Assembly: GCA_947627115.1 (NCBI GenBank)
Contig: CANQUQ010000001.1
Location: 248,001 to 312,000 of the forward strand
DNA length: 64,000 bases
From: an uncultured Acetatifactor sp.
Lineage (GTDB): Bacteria > Bacillota > Clostridia > Lachnospirales > Lachnospiraceae
Direction: 5' to 3'
Shown here: in pieces, positions 17,669 through 27,078 of the stretch
How the letters are laid out: each line of letters begins with the position of its first letter
Position numbering within the stretch: position 1 is the first letter of the stretch
Position numbers and translations under genes: made by a program
The notes under the pieces: generated by a model
What the model saw: only the letters and a program-made list of their open reading frames with translations
Database searches by the model: none
Told to the model about the DNA's origin: nothing

Positions 17669-18871
17669 CTACATTAAAGTAACGGGGCCGTCACCGATCT
17701 CCACCGCATAAAAGTCTGCCGCATAGCCTATCTTTTTCAGATACGCCTCCCCCACCCGGCGGATAAAGCCGTCAATTGCCTCATTCTTCACAATGCTGAC
17801 CGTGCAGCCGCCAAAGCCGGCGCCGGTCATTCTGGATCCGATGACGCCGTCGATCTTCCAGGCCTCCTCGACCAGGGTGTCAAGCTCCGCTCCCGTCACC
17901 TCATAGTCGTCCCGCAGAGATATATGGGAGGCGTTCATCAGCTTTCCGAACTCTGCAATATCTCCCCTTTTCAGGGCCTCCACCGCACGGATAGTCCGCT
18001 GGTTCTCAGATACCGCATGCCTTGCGCGCCTTCTTCGGATATCGTCCCTGACAGCCGTTTGATATTTTTCAAAGGTCTCCAGGTCCAGGTCGCCCAGACT
18101 CTTGATATCGACCGCCTTCTGCAGCTCTGCCAGGGCCGCCTCACATTCGCTGCGGCGCTGGTTATATTTGGAATCTCCCAATCCGCGTTTCTTGTTGCTG
18201 CAAGAAATGACGATCTTTGCCCCCGGCAATGCGATGGGGGCGTATTCATAAGAAAGATCCGCGGTATCCAGAAAGATAGCGTGATCTTTCTTTCCCATTG
18301 CAATGGCGAACTGGTCCATAATGCCGCAGTTGACTTTATTGAAATTGTTCTCGGAATACTGACCGATCAGGGCAAGATCCTGGTTTGTGACCTGAAAACC
18401 GAACAATTCTCTCAGCATGGCGCCCGTGAGTATTTCCACCGACGCGGAGGAGGACAGCCCGGAGCCGTTAGGGATGTTTCCGTTCAACAGGATATCCAGC
18501 CCGCAGGGAAGCTTCATACCCTTCTCCTCAAATGCCCATATCACTCCCTTGGGGTAGTTGGTCCACCCGGCCTCCTCCGACGCAGCCAGCTCATCCAGCG
18601 AGGACCGTATGACGCCCGCCTGCTCAAAATTCATGGAATAAAATCTCAGCAGCCTGTCGTCTCTTTTTCGGGCAACGCCATAAGTCCCGATGGTCAATGC
18701 ACAGGGAAATACATGACCGCCGTTATAGTCGGTGTGTTCGCCGATCAGATTCACCCGGCCCGGCGCAAAGAACACCCTGGCTCCCTGGGCATCTCCAAAT
18801 ATTTCCTCAAATTTCTGTAGTACAGCTTCCGTCATCCTGTCTTTCAGACTCTCTGTTTCCGATCTCTGCAT
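17669..18871 (-). CDS. galK: Galactokinase
   Basis: FFAPGRVNLIGEHTDYNGGHVFPCAL...PNGSGLSSSASVEILTG...VIGSRMTGAGFGGCTVSIVKNEAID; start trimmed to ATG 18871 because the longer ORF overlaps the LCP gene. Confidence 0.95.
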   Translation of the reverse strand: MQRSETESLKDRMTEAVLQKFEEIFGDAQGARVFFAPGRVNLIGEHTDYNGGHVFPCALTIGTYGVARKRDDRLLRFYSMNFEQAGVIRSSLDELAASEEAGWTNYPKGVIWAFEEKGMKLPCGLDILLNGNIPNGSGLSSSASVEILTGAMLRELFGFQVTNQDLALIGQYSENNFNKVNCGIMDQFAIAMGKKDHAIFLDTADLSYEYAPIALPGAKIVISCSNKKRGLGDSKYNQRRSECEAALAELQKAVDIKSLGDLDLETFEKYQTAVRDDIRRRRARHAVSENQRTIRAVEALKRGDIAEFGKLMNASHISLRDDYEVTGAELDTLVEEAWKIDGVIGSRMTGAGFGGCTVSIVKNEAIDGFIRRVGEAYLKKIGYAADFYAVEIGDGPVTLM

Positions 18872-18885
18872 TTGCTCCGCCTTCC

Positions 18886-20406
18886 TTATTCTTTCTGATC
18901 TTCTCCGTAGAGCTTTTCCCTGAGGTACTTTTTGTTGGCCTCGAAATCCACCTGCAGCACCGACATCTTGCGGATCGTAGCATTGGAATAGGTATCGGGC
19001 TGAGGAATGTTGTCGGATACTATGTCGTAGGTAAGTATCTTCCCGGCCGACAGGCTCAAAAGGTAGCACTCGTTCTGCGTTAGATTGGTGGTCAGGTTCG
19101 GCATCAGTCCGTCTATCACCTCGCCGGGATTTGTGACCATTGTCCGGGGCATTTTTCGGAATACTTCGGACAGGACTTTCCTCTGACGCTCTGTCCGCCC
19201 GAAATCCGTGCCAATATAGCGGTTCCTGCAATAGGCCAGCGCCTGCGGACCGTTCAGGTGTACCAGCCCCGCCTGGGCCGGATCCATGTTGTCCGTACCC
19301 TGCGGACGGTTGGTCAGAATATTATATTCCACCAGATAGCCGTTCACATACTCGATTTCCTCCCCGGTGAGCTCCAGATCGACGCCCTCCACCGCATCCA
19401 CCAGGTTGGCAAAGGCCTCAAAGTTCACCAGAACATAGCGGTTCACCGGAATGTCAAAATTCTGCTCCACCGTCTTCATCAACAGCTCCGGACCGCCATA
19501 CGAGTAAGCGGCGTTCAGCCTGTTGCCGTCATGTCCGGGAATGTCTACATACATATCCCGAAGAAGCGAGGTCAGATAGATCGTCTTGGTCTTTTTGCTG
19601 ACGGAGAGCAGGATCATGGCATCGGATCTGCCGTCCTCTCCGTTCTCACGGGAATCGTTGCCGATCAGAAGTATATTCACCACGCCGTTTTCCTGCATGG
19701 GCTTCGCCGACACGGATTCGATCTCGGAATAGTTAAGCTTTTTGTACACGGATCCCACTGCCAGATACAGCCCCAAAAGTCCAACGGCCAGAAGCAGCAC
19801 GACCGTTATAAGGAACTTCCTGATACCAGATCCCTTTCTGCCTTTCTTTTTCCGGCTCCGCCCGGACCCGGCATCGGATGCCTTGGCTTTCCTGGCGCCT
19901 GTGCTTTTGGAGGCTTGCTTTCCGTTCCTTTTCGCGTCTCCGGATCTGCTACCGTCCGATCTTGTCCTCTCCGTATTTTCGGAATTATAATTCTTCAATT
20001 TGACCCTCTCTGCATTTTCGGGATTATAATTCTCCGATCTGACCCGCTCCGCATTTCCGGATCTGTAATTCTCCGATCTGACCTGCTCTGCGTTTCCGGA
20101 TCTGTAATTCTCCGATCTGACCCGCTCCGCATTTCCGGATCTGTAATTCTCCGATCTGACCCGCTCCGCATTTCCGGATCTGTAATTCTCCGATCTGACC
20201 TGCTCTGCATTTCCGGAATTATAGTTCCCTGCCTTGTCCCTCGTCGCCCGCAGGAGGTTTTGCCGGTATTCGGCTTCCCCGATGATATTTAATTCCTTTT
20301 CCCTTTTATTTTCATCCTCCAAGGTGTAGATCTGCAGCTCTCGCTCCAGAAAATCCTCCAACCCCTTATGGATCTGCTCCATCTCGTTCTGTGCCTCTTT
20401 GTCCAT
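18886..20406 (-). CDS. LytR-CpsA-Psr (LCP) family cell-wall ligase with repeat-rich cytoplasmic N-terminus
   Basis: NILLIGNDSRENGEDGRSDAMILLSVSKKTKTIYLTSLLRDMYVDIPGHDGNRLNAAYSYGGPELLMKTVEQNFDIPVNRYVLVNFEAFANLVDAVEGV; single TM helix after basic N-terminal region. Confidence 0.95.
   Translation of the reverse strand: MDKEAQNEMEQIHKGLEDFLERELQIYTLEDENKREKELNIIGEAEYRQNLLRATRDKAGNYNSGNAEQVRSENYRSGNAERVRSENYRSGNAERVRSENYRSGNAEQVRSENYRSGNAERVRSENYNPENAERVKLKNYNSENTERTRSDGSRSGDAKRNGKQASKSTGARKAKASDAGSGRSRKKKGRKGSGIRKFLITVVLLLAVGLLGLYLAVGSVYKKLNYSEIESVSAKPMQENGVVNILLIGNDSRENGEDGRSDAMILLSVSKKTKTIYLTSLLRDMYVDIPGHDGNRLNAAYSYGGPELLMKTVEQNFDIPVNRYVLVNFEAFANLVDAVEGVDLELTGEEIEYVNGYLVEYNILTNRPQGTDNMDPAQAGLVHLNGPQALAYCRNRYIGTDFGRTERQRKVLSEVFRKMPRTMVTNPGEVIDGLMPNLTTNLTQNECYLLSLSAGKILTYDIVSDNIPQPDTYSNATIRKMSVLQVDFEANKKYLREKLYGEDQKE
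19950..20226 (-). repeat. 39-bp in-frame minisatellite (about 7 copies) in the LCP gene
   Basis: tctccgatctgacccgctccgcatttccggatctgtaat recurs with 39-bp period at ~20031, 20070, 20109, 20148, 20187, with diverged flanking copies; encodes NYRSGNAERVRSE. Confidence 0.93.
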
Positions 20407-20436
20407 AACAAACCTTTCCCGGTGCAGCTTTTCATA

Positions 20437-22869
20437 TCAGTCTATTCGAAGGATCAGCTCCAGAATTCTCCTTGCACAGACTTCCGTCTCCTCACGTGAT
20501 ATAGCACCCTTGTTCATTGCCTCCATGAGCCTGTCGGGAAAACCGCAGCCCATTTTGACATCGTTGCCCGCCTTCGTCTCCTTGTAATGCTCGCCGAAGG
20601 TCCACCAGTCAGTGGTCACCATACCGTCAAAGCCCCATTCTCCCCGCAGGATATCCTCCAGCAAATCCCGGTTCTCCGACGCTCTGTGCCCGTTGATGAT
20701 ATTATAAGAGGACATGATGCACCAGGGCTTTGCCTCCTTGACCACAATCTCGAAGGCGCGCAGATATATCTCCCGAATGGCCCGCTCCGAGGCCCTGGAA
20801 TCACTGTCTCTTCGATTGGTCTCCTTGTTGTTCAGCGCGAAATGCTTCACCGTTGCGGCCACATGATTACTCTGGATACCCTTCACCATGGCTGCCGCCA
20901 GCTTACCCGTGAGATAGGGATCCTCCGAATAATACTCAAAATTTCTGCCGCAGAGAGGACTTCTGTGAATATTGATGGCGGGAGTCAGCCACACACCGAT
21001 ATTGTTCTCCTTTACCTCCATGCCGCCTGCCCGGCCCACTGCCTCCACGATCTGCGGGTTCCAGGTGCACGCCAGCAGAGTGGCGCAGGGCCACGCCGTG
21101 GTACAGACGCCGCACTTGGGGTCGATTCGCAGACCTGCCGGACCGTCCGCCGTCATGATATTGGGCACGCCGTATTCCGGCAGATTGCCAAAGCCGAAGG
21201 TATTTGCCACGCTCGTGTTGGGCTGCCCGCCCAGCAGCTCGGCCAGCTCCCTATCCGTAAGCTGTGCCAGGAATTCATCCATGGTCACCGCACCTTCCGC
21301 CACTTCCCTGAAGCTGTGAACCTCCCTTTGTCCTCTGTCCCACCTCTGTCCCGTGCGGGCCTTTACGGCAGGCGTCAGATTGTCTGTCTCCTCCCTGGGC
21401 GGGCGCACCAGCACATCGGCATCCGTGTCGTAGGGCTCTCCCTGAGGGAGCTCCTCCGTCTGCCCGTCGGAAAGCAGTCTGGCCTTCAGCTGCGTGGGGA
21501 CCATCTTGGCCGAAAGCTGCTGTACGATCCTGTCCTCCTCCTGCACCAGAACATAGTCGTCCTCTATGGTATCTCTGACGGAAGTCCCCACATAGAACCG
21601 GTACTCGCCCTTCTCCAGAACATAGGCGGACTTTGCCACTTTTCCCAGATCGTCGTAAGACGCCATGTCGCTGACCCTGAACCGCATGATCACCTTCTGG
21701 GTCTCGCCGGGCTGAAGCAGTCTCGTCTTGCGAAAGGCCGCCAGCTCTCTGGCGGGCTTGCCCAGCTTTCCCTGAGGCGCACTGTAGTACACCTGAACCA
21801 CTTCTTTTCCCGCCATATCGCCGGTATTGCACACATCCACGCTGACCCGCAGATCGTCGCCCTGGCGCTCCACCAGGGGCATGGACAGCGAAAAGCTTGT
21901 ATAGGAAAGACCGTATCCGAAGGGGTAATTTACTTTTTCCGAAGCGCCCGGCAGCGTCTCAAAATAACGGTAGCCCACGTAGATGTCATCGGTGTAGTCC
22001 ACATACTGCTCCGACTCGTGGAAATTCGCGGTGGAGGGATAATCCTCCAGCCGTGCCGCAAAAGTATCGGACAGCTTGCCGCAGGGATTGGCCCTGCCGG
22101 TGAGAAGCTTAGCCGCCGCCAGCCCTCCCTCGATGCCGCCCTGCCATGCCATGAGCACGGACTGAATACGGCCGTCCTTCCGAAACCAGTCCGTGGCCAC
22201 CATGCCGCCTACGTTCATGACGACGATCACCTTGTCAAAGGTCTCCTTCACGGCCTCCACCATGGCCGCCTCCGCATGGCTCAGATAAAAATCCCCGTCC
22301 TCAAAAATATTCGTGGATATGTTCTTCAGATCCTCTTCCGGAGTATCCGCCGCATCATTCCTGTCCGCTGCGGCCACGGTCCTGTCCCAGCCCTCCCCGG
22401 AGAATCTGCAGATGCTTATGACAGCAGTGTCAGTAAATGTCCTGGCTTTTTTCAGCAGCTCCTGGGGCACCTGAGGTTCCACGGTCATGCCGGGCGCCCT
22501 GCCTGCTGCCCTCTGACTGTTCACATTCTCTCTGTAAAAGTCCGCCAGCTCCTCAAAAATACTGACAGCCCCGGATAATTGCTTCAGTCCGTCGTAGAGG
22601 CTGCGCGTATATGCGACCGTCACATCGCCGCTTCCGCCGCCGCCCTTCACATAGTCGAAGGTTCCCTTGCCGAACAGCGCCACCTTGGCTCCCTCCTTCA
22701 GGGGAAGCACCTGTCCCTCATTCTTCAGCAGCACCATACCCTCTTCTGCCGCTTCCTCGGAAAGCATGATGTGTTCCCTGCACGCCGTGATCCTGCCGCC
22801 GTCCTTTCCCATGGGAAGTACCGGCTGATACATTGCCCTCGCCCATCTGTCCATATTCCGCAACCGCAC
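20437..22869 (-). CDS. Glycoside hydrolase family 3 (beta-glucosidase-like), permuted domain order
   Basis: GH3_C motifs come first (AAEEGMVLLKNEGQVLPLKEGAKVALFGKG; NYPFGYGLSYTSFSLS); TIM barrel follows (MTADGPAGLRIDPKCG...GRNFEYYSEDPYLTGKLAAAMVKGIQ...MVTTDWW). Confidence 0.92.
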   Translation of the reverse strand: MRLRNMDRWARAMYQPVLPMGKDGGRITACREHIMLSEEAAEEGMVLLKNEGQVLPLKEGAKVALFGKGTFDYVKGGGGSGDVTVAYTRSLYDGLKQLSGAVSIFEELADFYRENVNSQRAAGRAPGMTVEPQVPQELLKKARTFTDTAVISICRFSGEGWDRTVAAADRNDAADTPEEDLKNISTNIFEDGDFYLSHAEAAMVEAVKETFDKVIVVMNVGGMVATDWFRKDGRIQSVLMAWQGGIEGGLAAAKLLTGRANPCGKLSDTFAARLEDYPSTANFHESEQYVDYTDDIYVGYRYFETLPGASEKVNYPFGYGLSYTSFSLSMPLVERQGDDLRVSVDVCNTGDMAGKEVVQVYYSAPQGKLGKPARELAAFRKTRLLQPGETQKVIMRFRVSDMASYDDLGKVAKSAYVLEKGEYRFYVGTSVRDTIEDDYVLVQEEDRIVQQLSAKMVPTQLKARLLSDGQTEELPQGEPYDTDADVLVRPPREETDNLTPAVKARTGQRWDRGQREVHSFREVAEGAVTMDEFLAQLTDRELAELLGGQPNTSVANTFGFGNLPEYGVPNIMTADGPAGLRIDPKCGVCTTAWPCATLLACTWNPQIVEAVGRAGGMEVKENNIGVWLTPAINIHRSPLCGRNFEYYSEDPYLTGKLAAAMVKGIQSNHVAATVKHFALNNKETNRRDSDSRASERAIREIYLRAFEIVVKEAKPWCIMSSYNIINGHRASENRDLLEDILRGEWGFDGMVTTDWWTFGEHYKETKAGNDVKMGCGFPDRLMEAMNKGAISREETEVCARRILELILRID

Positions 22870-22952
22870 CTTTCCTGCTTATTTTCTCAATGCTGAAAAC
22901 TTACGTCTATTTTATTATAATTTCCCATGGACTTCAACCAAAATATACCCCG

Positions 22953-25787
22953 TCATTTCCCCTCCAGGGATTCCGTCATGACAATACGAAAATCCCGGAT
23001 CTCCATACCGCTCTGCCCGAAATACAGCTTGATGTAAAAATTGTACTTCATGATCGGCCCCGGAAATTCCACCACCTGCTTCCTCCATTCCGTGTCCGAT
23101 CCCACCAGGGACACGGTCCTGACCAGCAGCCGGTCGTCAAAAATGGACAGCGGCAGCTGGGCCACGGCAATGGTATCGGGCGAGACTCTGCAGGAAAATT
23201 CCAGTCGGTATCTGCCCTTTTCCTTCAGGGTCACCTGCAGGATATTGCTGGCTCCCATAGCGGTATCGATCAGAGAACAGTCCACCTCGGCACTGCCGTC
23301 CACGCTTACGGGAATCATAGGACCGCTTGTCTCGTCGTCCTCCTCTTCCGCATAGCGCTGCAGCTGCCTGTCAAGCTCCGTCTCGGCGCCCTGCATCCGC
23401 AGCCACGCCGGAGATATCACCAGAAAATTACAGATGTTCGCCACGCTGCGCTGGAGCTCTCCTCTGGTGACGGCTCCCGTCTTAAGACCTTCCTCCAGAT
23501 CATCCCCGTTCGTATTGGTCAGGGCGTCCGCCGCTACCATATACAGGTCGTTCTGGCTGCGGACCATAGGGCTGGCATGCTGAATGGCGGCTTCTCCGCC
23601 CTCCTCGTTGCCCATTGCCCACCAGTCGCTCATGACAATGCCCGTATATCCCCACTGGCCGCGTAGAACGGTGGTCAGCAGGTCATAGCTGCTGGAGGTC
23701 CAGGAGCCGTTCACAGGGCCGTAGGTGGACATGACGGAGCGGGCCTCGCCGTCCTTCACCGCGATCTCAAAGCCCTTCAGATAGATCTCCCTGAGCGCTC
23801 TCTCGGAGACCACCGCCTCGGCGTAGTACCGTTCCTTCTCCTGATTGTTGCAGACAAAATGCTTGATCGTACCGGTGACACCGTATTTGTGCATTCCCTT
23901 CAGCTGCGCTGCCGCAATTTTCCCCGACAACAGCGGATCTTCGGAAAAATACTCAAAATTTCTGCCGTTCAGTGGATTTCTGTGAATATTCATTCCGGGG
24001 CCCAGCAGGGTATCGATCCGATTCTTCCTCAGCTCCAGTCCCTCCCATTCGAACAGTTCCCGGATCAGCTCCTCGTTAAAGGTGCAGGCCAGGCAGGTGC
24101 CGATGGGAAGCGCAAAGGCTTTCGTACCGCAGTCCATGCGGATTCCGGCGGGACCGTCCGCACAGCAGCCGGCCGGAATACCGTATTCCTTCAGGCTCTC
24201 CGTCAATCCACCGAAAGCTCCTGCCGTACCGGGCGTGACCTTGGGGGAACACATTCCCTCGCCGCGCACGGCGCAGCACAGCTCCGAATCTGTGAGCTGG
24301 CCCAGAAATTCTCCCATAGTCACCCTGCCGAACACCACATCCGCCAGCCGGTGGCCCAGGTCTCCGGTGTAAGGGTATTCCTGCGGCATACGCTCCCTGC
24401 GCCTCTGCGCCGGATCTACAGTTCGCAGGGCGGTGTTCTCCCACGCTATCGCATAAGTACCGTCTTCCTTTTGTTCTCCGGGCCGCATATGCCTGAACTC
24501 CGTCACGGGGGCCAGCGCCTCCTCCAGCTGCTCCGTGACCACAAGCTCCTGCAGGGTCAGGCTGCCTGCAAATTCTGCGTCCCTGACATTTCCTCCGGCG
24601 TAGAACCGGTATTCTCCCGGCTCCAGCACAAAACAGGACTTGTGCCCGGTAATTCCGGCATCATCGTAGGATGCCAGATCCTTCCAGGAAACGCCCACCG
24701 TGATCTCCTGCCACTGTCCGGGCGCAAGACACTCGGTCTTGCCAAAACCGCACAGACTGCGGGCCGCCTTTCCCAACAGTCCCTGGGGAGCCTGACAGTA
24801 GATCTGTATCACTTCCTTCCCGCTGACCGTGCCCGTATTCCTTACGCGGAACCGGAACTTGATACTGTTCTTGGATTTTCCCACATTGAGCGGTATCCCG
24901 TGATAGAACACCGGCGGCAGTCCCGCCATTTCCGAATCCGTCTCAAAGGTGGTATAAGAGAGTCCGCTGCCGAAGGGATAAAGCACCTTCTCAGGCGCAA
25001 AGGTGGAAAAATAGCGATATCCCACATATATGTCCTCGGCGTACAGATTGCGCCTGCTGTCCCCGTAGTATTCTGCGGAAGGGTAATCTTTGATATCCCG
25101 CGCAATGGTATCCGTCAGTCTGCCGGAGGGGGATACTCTGCCGCTCAGAACGTCGATCACGCCGTTTCCGCCCTCCTGGCCGCCCTGCCATACATACAGC
25201 ACCGCTGCAGGTCTGTATTTTTCCACCCAGCTCATGTCGATAATGTTGCCTACATTTAACAGCACCACCGTGCGTTTGAAGACACCGCACACCGTCTCCA
25301 GCATCTGCTCCTCAAGCCTTGTCAGAAGATAACTTCCCTCCGCAGCCAGATTATCCTTGTCCTCTCCCGCGGTCCTGCCTATAATTATGACGGCAGTGTC
25401 AGATTCCTCCGCGGCCTTCTGGGCAAATTCCCTGTCGAAGGGCATTTCCTCCTGGAACCAGGACTCCTGGGCCCAGCCGGAGCCCATCTCATAGGGGTGA
25501 TCCTTCAACCACTCCCTGTAGCGCTCTCTCACATAGCCGTTCAGCACATAATCCTCGGATTGCTCCAGAGCTTCCGCAATTCCCACCACGTACGCAGTGT
25601 TCACCATACCGCCGGAGCCCGTTCCGCTCTTATAGTAATTGAACTGACTGCGGCCGAAAAGGGCAATCCTGCTTCCACTGGGAAGCGGAAGAACACGGCC
25701 CTCGTTGCGCAGCATGACGATTCCCTCCGCCACGGCCTCCCTGGCCTTCTGAGCGTATTTTTCCGGTGAAAAAATATTGTCCGCCAT
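22953..25787 (-). CDS. Glycoside hydrolase family 3, permuted domain order, extra C-terminal beta-rich region
   Basis: AVAEGIVMLRNEGRVLPLPSGSRIALFGRS first; CCADGPAGIRMDCGTKA...GRNFEYFSEDPLLSGKIAAAQLKGMHKYG...IVMSDWWAMGN later. Confidence 0.92.
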   Translation of the reverse strand: MADNIFSPEKYAQKAREAVAEGIVMLRNEGRVLPLPSGSRIALFGRSQFNYYKSGTGSGGMVNTAYVVGIAEALEQSEDYVLNGYVRERYREWLKDHPYEMGSGWAQESWFQEEMPFDREFAQKAAEESDTAVIIIGRTAGEDKDNLAAEGSYLLTRLEEQMLETVCGVFKRTVVLLNVGNIIDMSWVEKYRPAAVLYVWQGGQEGGNGVIDVLSGRVSPSGRLTDTIARDIKDYPSAEYYGDSRRNLYAEDIYVGYRYFSTFAPEKVLYPFGSGLSYTTFETDSEMAGLPPVFYHGIPLNVGKSKNSIKFRFRVRNTGTVSGKEVIQIYCQAPQGLLGKAARSLCGFGKTECLAPGQWQEITVGVSWKDLASYDDAGITGHKSCFVLEPGEYRFYAGGNVRDAEFAGSLTLQELVVTEQLEEALAPVTEFRHMRPGEQKEDGTYAIAWENTALRTVDPAQRRRERMPQEYPYTGDLGHRLADVVFGRVTMGEFLGQLTDSELCCAVRGEGMCSPKVTPGTAGAFGGLTESLKEYGIPAGCCADGPAGIRMDCGTKAFALPIGTCLACTFNEELIRELFEWEGLELRKNRIDTLLGPGMNIHRNPLNGRNFEYFSEDPLLSGKIAAAQLKGMHKYGVTGTIKHFVCNNQEKERYYAEAVVSERALREIYLKGFEIAVKDGEARSVMSTYGPVNGSWTSSSYDLLTTVLRGQWGYTGIVMSDWWAMGNEEGGEAAIQHASPMVRSQNDLYMVAADALTNTNGDDLEEGLKTGAVTRGELQRSVANICNFLVISPAWLRMQGAETELDRQLQRYAEEEDDETSGPMIPVSVDGSAEVDCSLIDTAMGASNILQVTLKEKGRYRLEFSCRVSPDTIAVAQLPLSIFDDRLLVRTVSLVGSDTEWRKQVVEFPGPIMKYNFYIKLYFGQSGMEIRDFRIVMTESLEGK

Positions 25788-25880
25788 AAATTGCTACCTC
25801 CATTCTTATGTCCCTTTGTGTGCTCCGGCACGCATACCGGTCAAAATTTAAAAGTTTACCTTCAGACCTATGCCTTTCCC

Positions 25881-26858
25881 TCACAGACATTTTTCGTCAG
25901 GATAGACCACGCCGATCTGCCTGCGGATCTCGTCCATGAACTCCATGATCCGAATCGTCTCCTCATGGGGCATTTGAGGACATTCGATATCCCCTTTTTC
26001 AATGGCCCTCACGCATGCATCCACCTCATATTCGTAGCCGGTGATCTGCTTTGGCGTCTCGTAGGAGGCGATCAGACGGTGATCCGCATTATACACCTGA
26101 ATACCTTCGCAGTTGTTTATGTTCTGTACCAAAATATAACCTTTTTCCCCGTAGACAGCGCCCTCACGGTTGGAGGCCGCCTGACAGTCCGCATGGATGA
26201 CGGCCGCCCTTCCGTCGCGGTAGGTGAGGACCGCCGTCGTGACGGCATCCACGCCCTTTTCGGTCAGTACCGCCGAAGCGCTGATCCTCTCAATGTCGTC
26301 GCCGAAAACCATGGACGCAAAATTCAGGGGATAAACGCCGATGTCCAACAAAGCTCCCCCCGCCAGGGCAGGCTCCTGTATCCTCCGGATATGTGCGATG
26401 GGATAGGAAAGCGTCGCATACAGGGAAGCAGGCTTCCCGATCACACCGCTTGCCACGATCTCATCCAGAGTCCTCCGCATAGGCATATATCGGGTCCAGA
26501 TAGCCTCCGCCAAAAGCAGGCCCTTCTCTTTCGCCATCCGCACCACTTCCCTTGCCTGAGCCGCGTTCTGGGTGAACGCCTTTTCCACCAGGACATTCCT
26601 GCCGTGCTCCAGACACAGTTTAATATTTTCGTAGTGGTGAGAGTGCGGCGTAGCGATATAGATCAGCTGTACCTCCGGGTCAGAGACCAACTCCTCATAA
26701 GACCCATAAGCCCTCTGAAAACCGTATTTTTCGGCAAAGCTCCGTGCCTTTTCCAGCGTTCTGGAGCCCACTGCAAAGGGGCAGACCTGCGGCATCTGCC
26801 GAATCGTTTCCGCCATCACTCCGGCAATGTTTCCGGCTCCCATGATTCCCATTTTCAT
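25881..26858 (-). CDS. Gfo/Idh/MocA family oxidoreductase
   Basis: MKMGIMGAGNIAGVMAETIRQMPQV...IYIATPHSHHYENIKLCLEHGRNVLVEKAFTQNAAQAREVVRMA; SD GGGAG before ATG 26858. Confidence 0.93.
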   Translation of the reverse strand: MKMGIMGAGNIAGVMAETIRQMPQVCPFAVGSRTLEKARSFAEKYGFQRAYGSYEELVSDPEVQLIYIATPHSHHYENIKLCLEHGRNVLVEKAFTQNAAQAREVVRMAKEKGLLLAEAIWTRYMPMRRTLDEIVASGVIGKPASLYATLSYPIAHIRRIQEPALAGGALLDIGVYPLNFASMVFGDDIERISASAVLTEKGVDAVTTAVLTYRDGRAAVIHADCQAASNREGAVYGEKGYILVQNINNCEGIQVYNADHRLIASYETPKQITGYEYEVDACVRAIEKGDIECPQMPHEETIRIMEFMDEIRRQIGVVYPDEKCL

Positions 26859-27078
26859 GACCTGTCTCCCTTCTGCAATACCGCCGTCACAGAACCATGC
26901 CATGACCGCGGCAGATTGATTTCCTATCTGAGCATAAGTACAGTATACCGTACAATCGGCAAAATAGATAGTATTATTCAGATCATTACTTACATTTTTC
27001 CATGATTCGCGTTCAACAGTGACGGTTCGAGCAGATTCGACATAAAATAATGGAAAGAAAACATTATGGGAATCTTAT

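Noticed and set aside
19950-20226. Possible CRISPR array
   Set aside because: 39-bp units are contiguous and in frame with no unique spacers; it is a coding minisatellite.
20587-22578. 663-aa plus-strand ORF antisense to the first GH3 gene, and similar long antisense ORFs (e.g. 23859-25259, 8949-10130, 35902-36927, 39409-40407)
   Set aside because: They lie wholly opposite well-supported genes, have no recognisable domains and unbiased composition; long antisense ORFs are common in GC-rich coding DNA.
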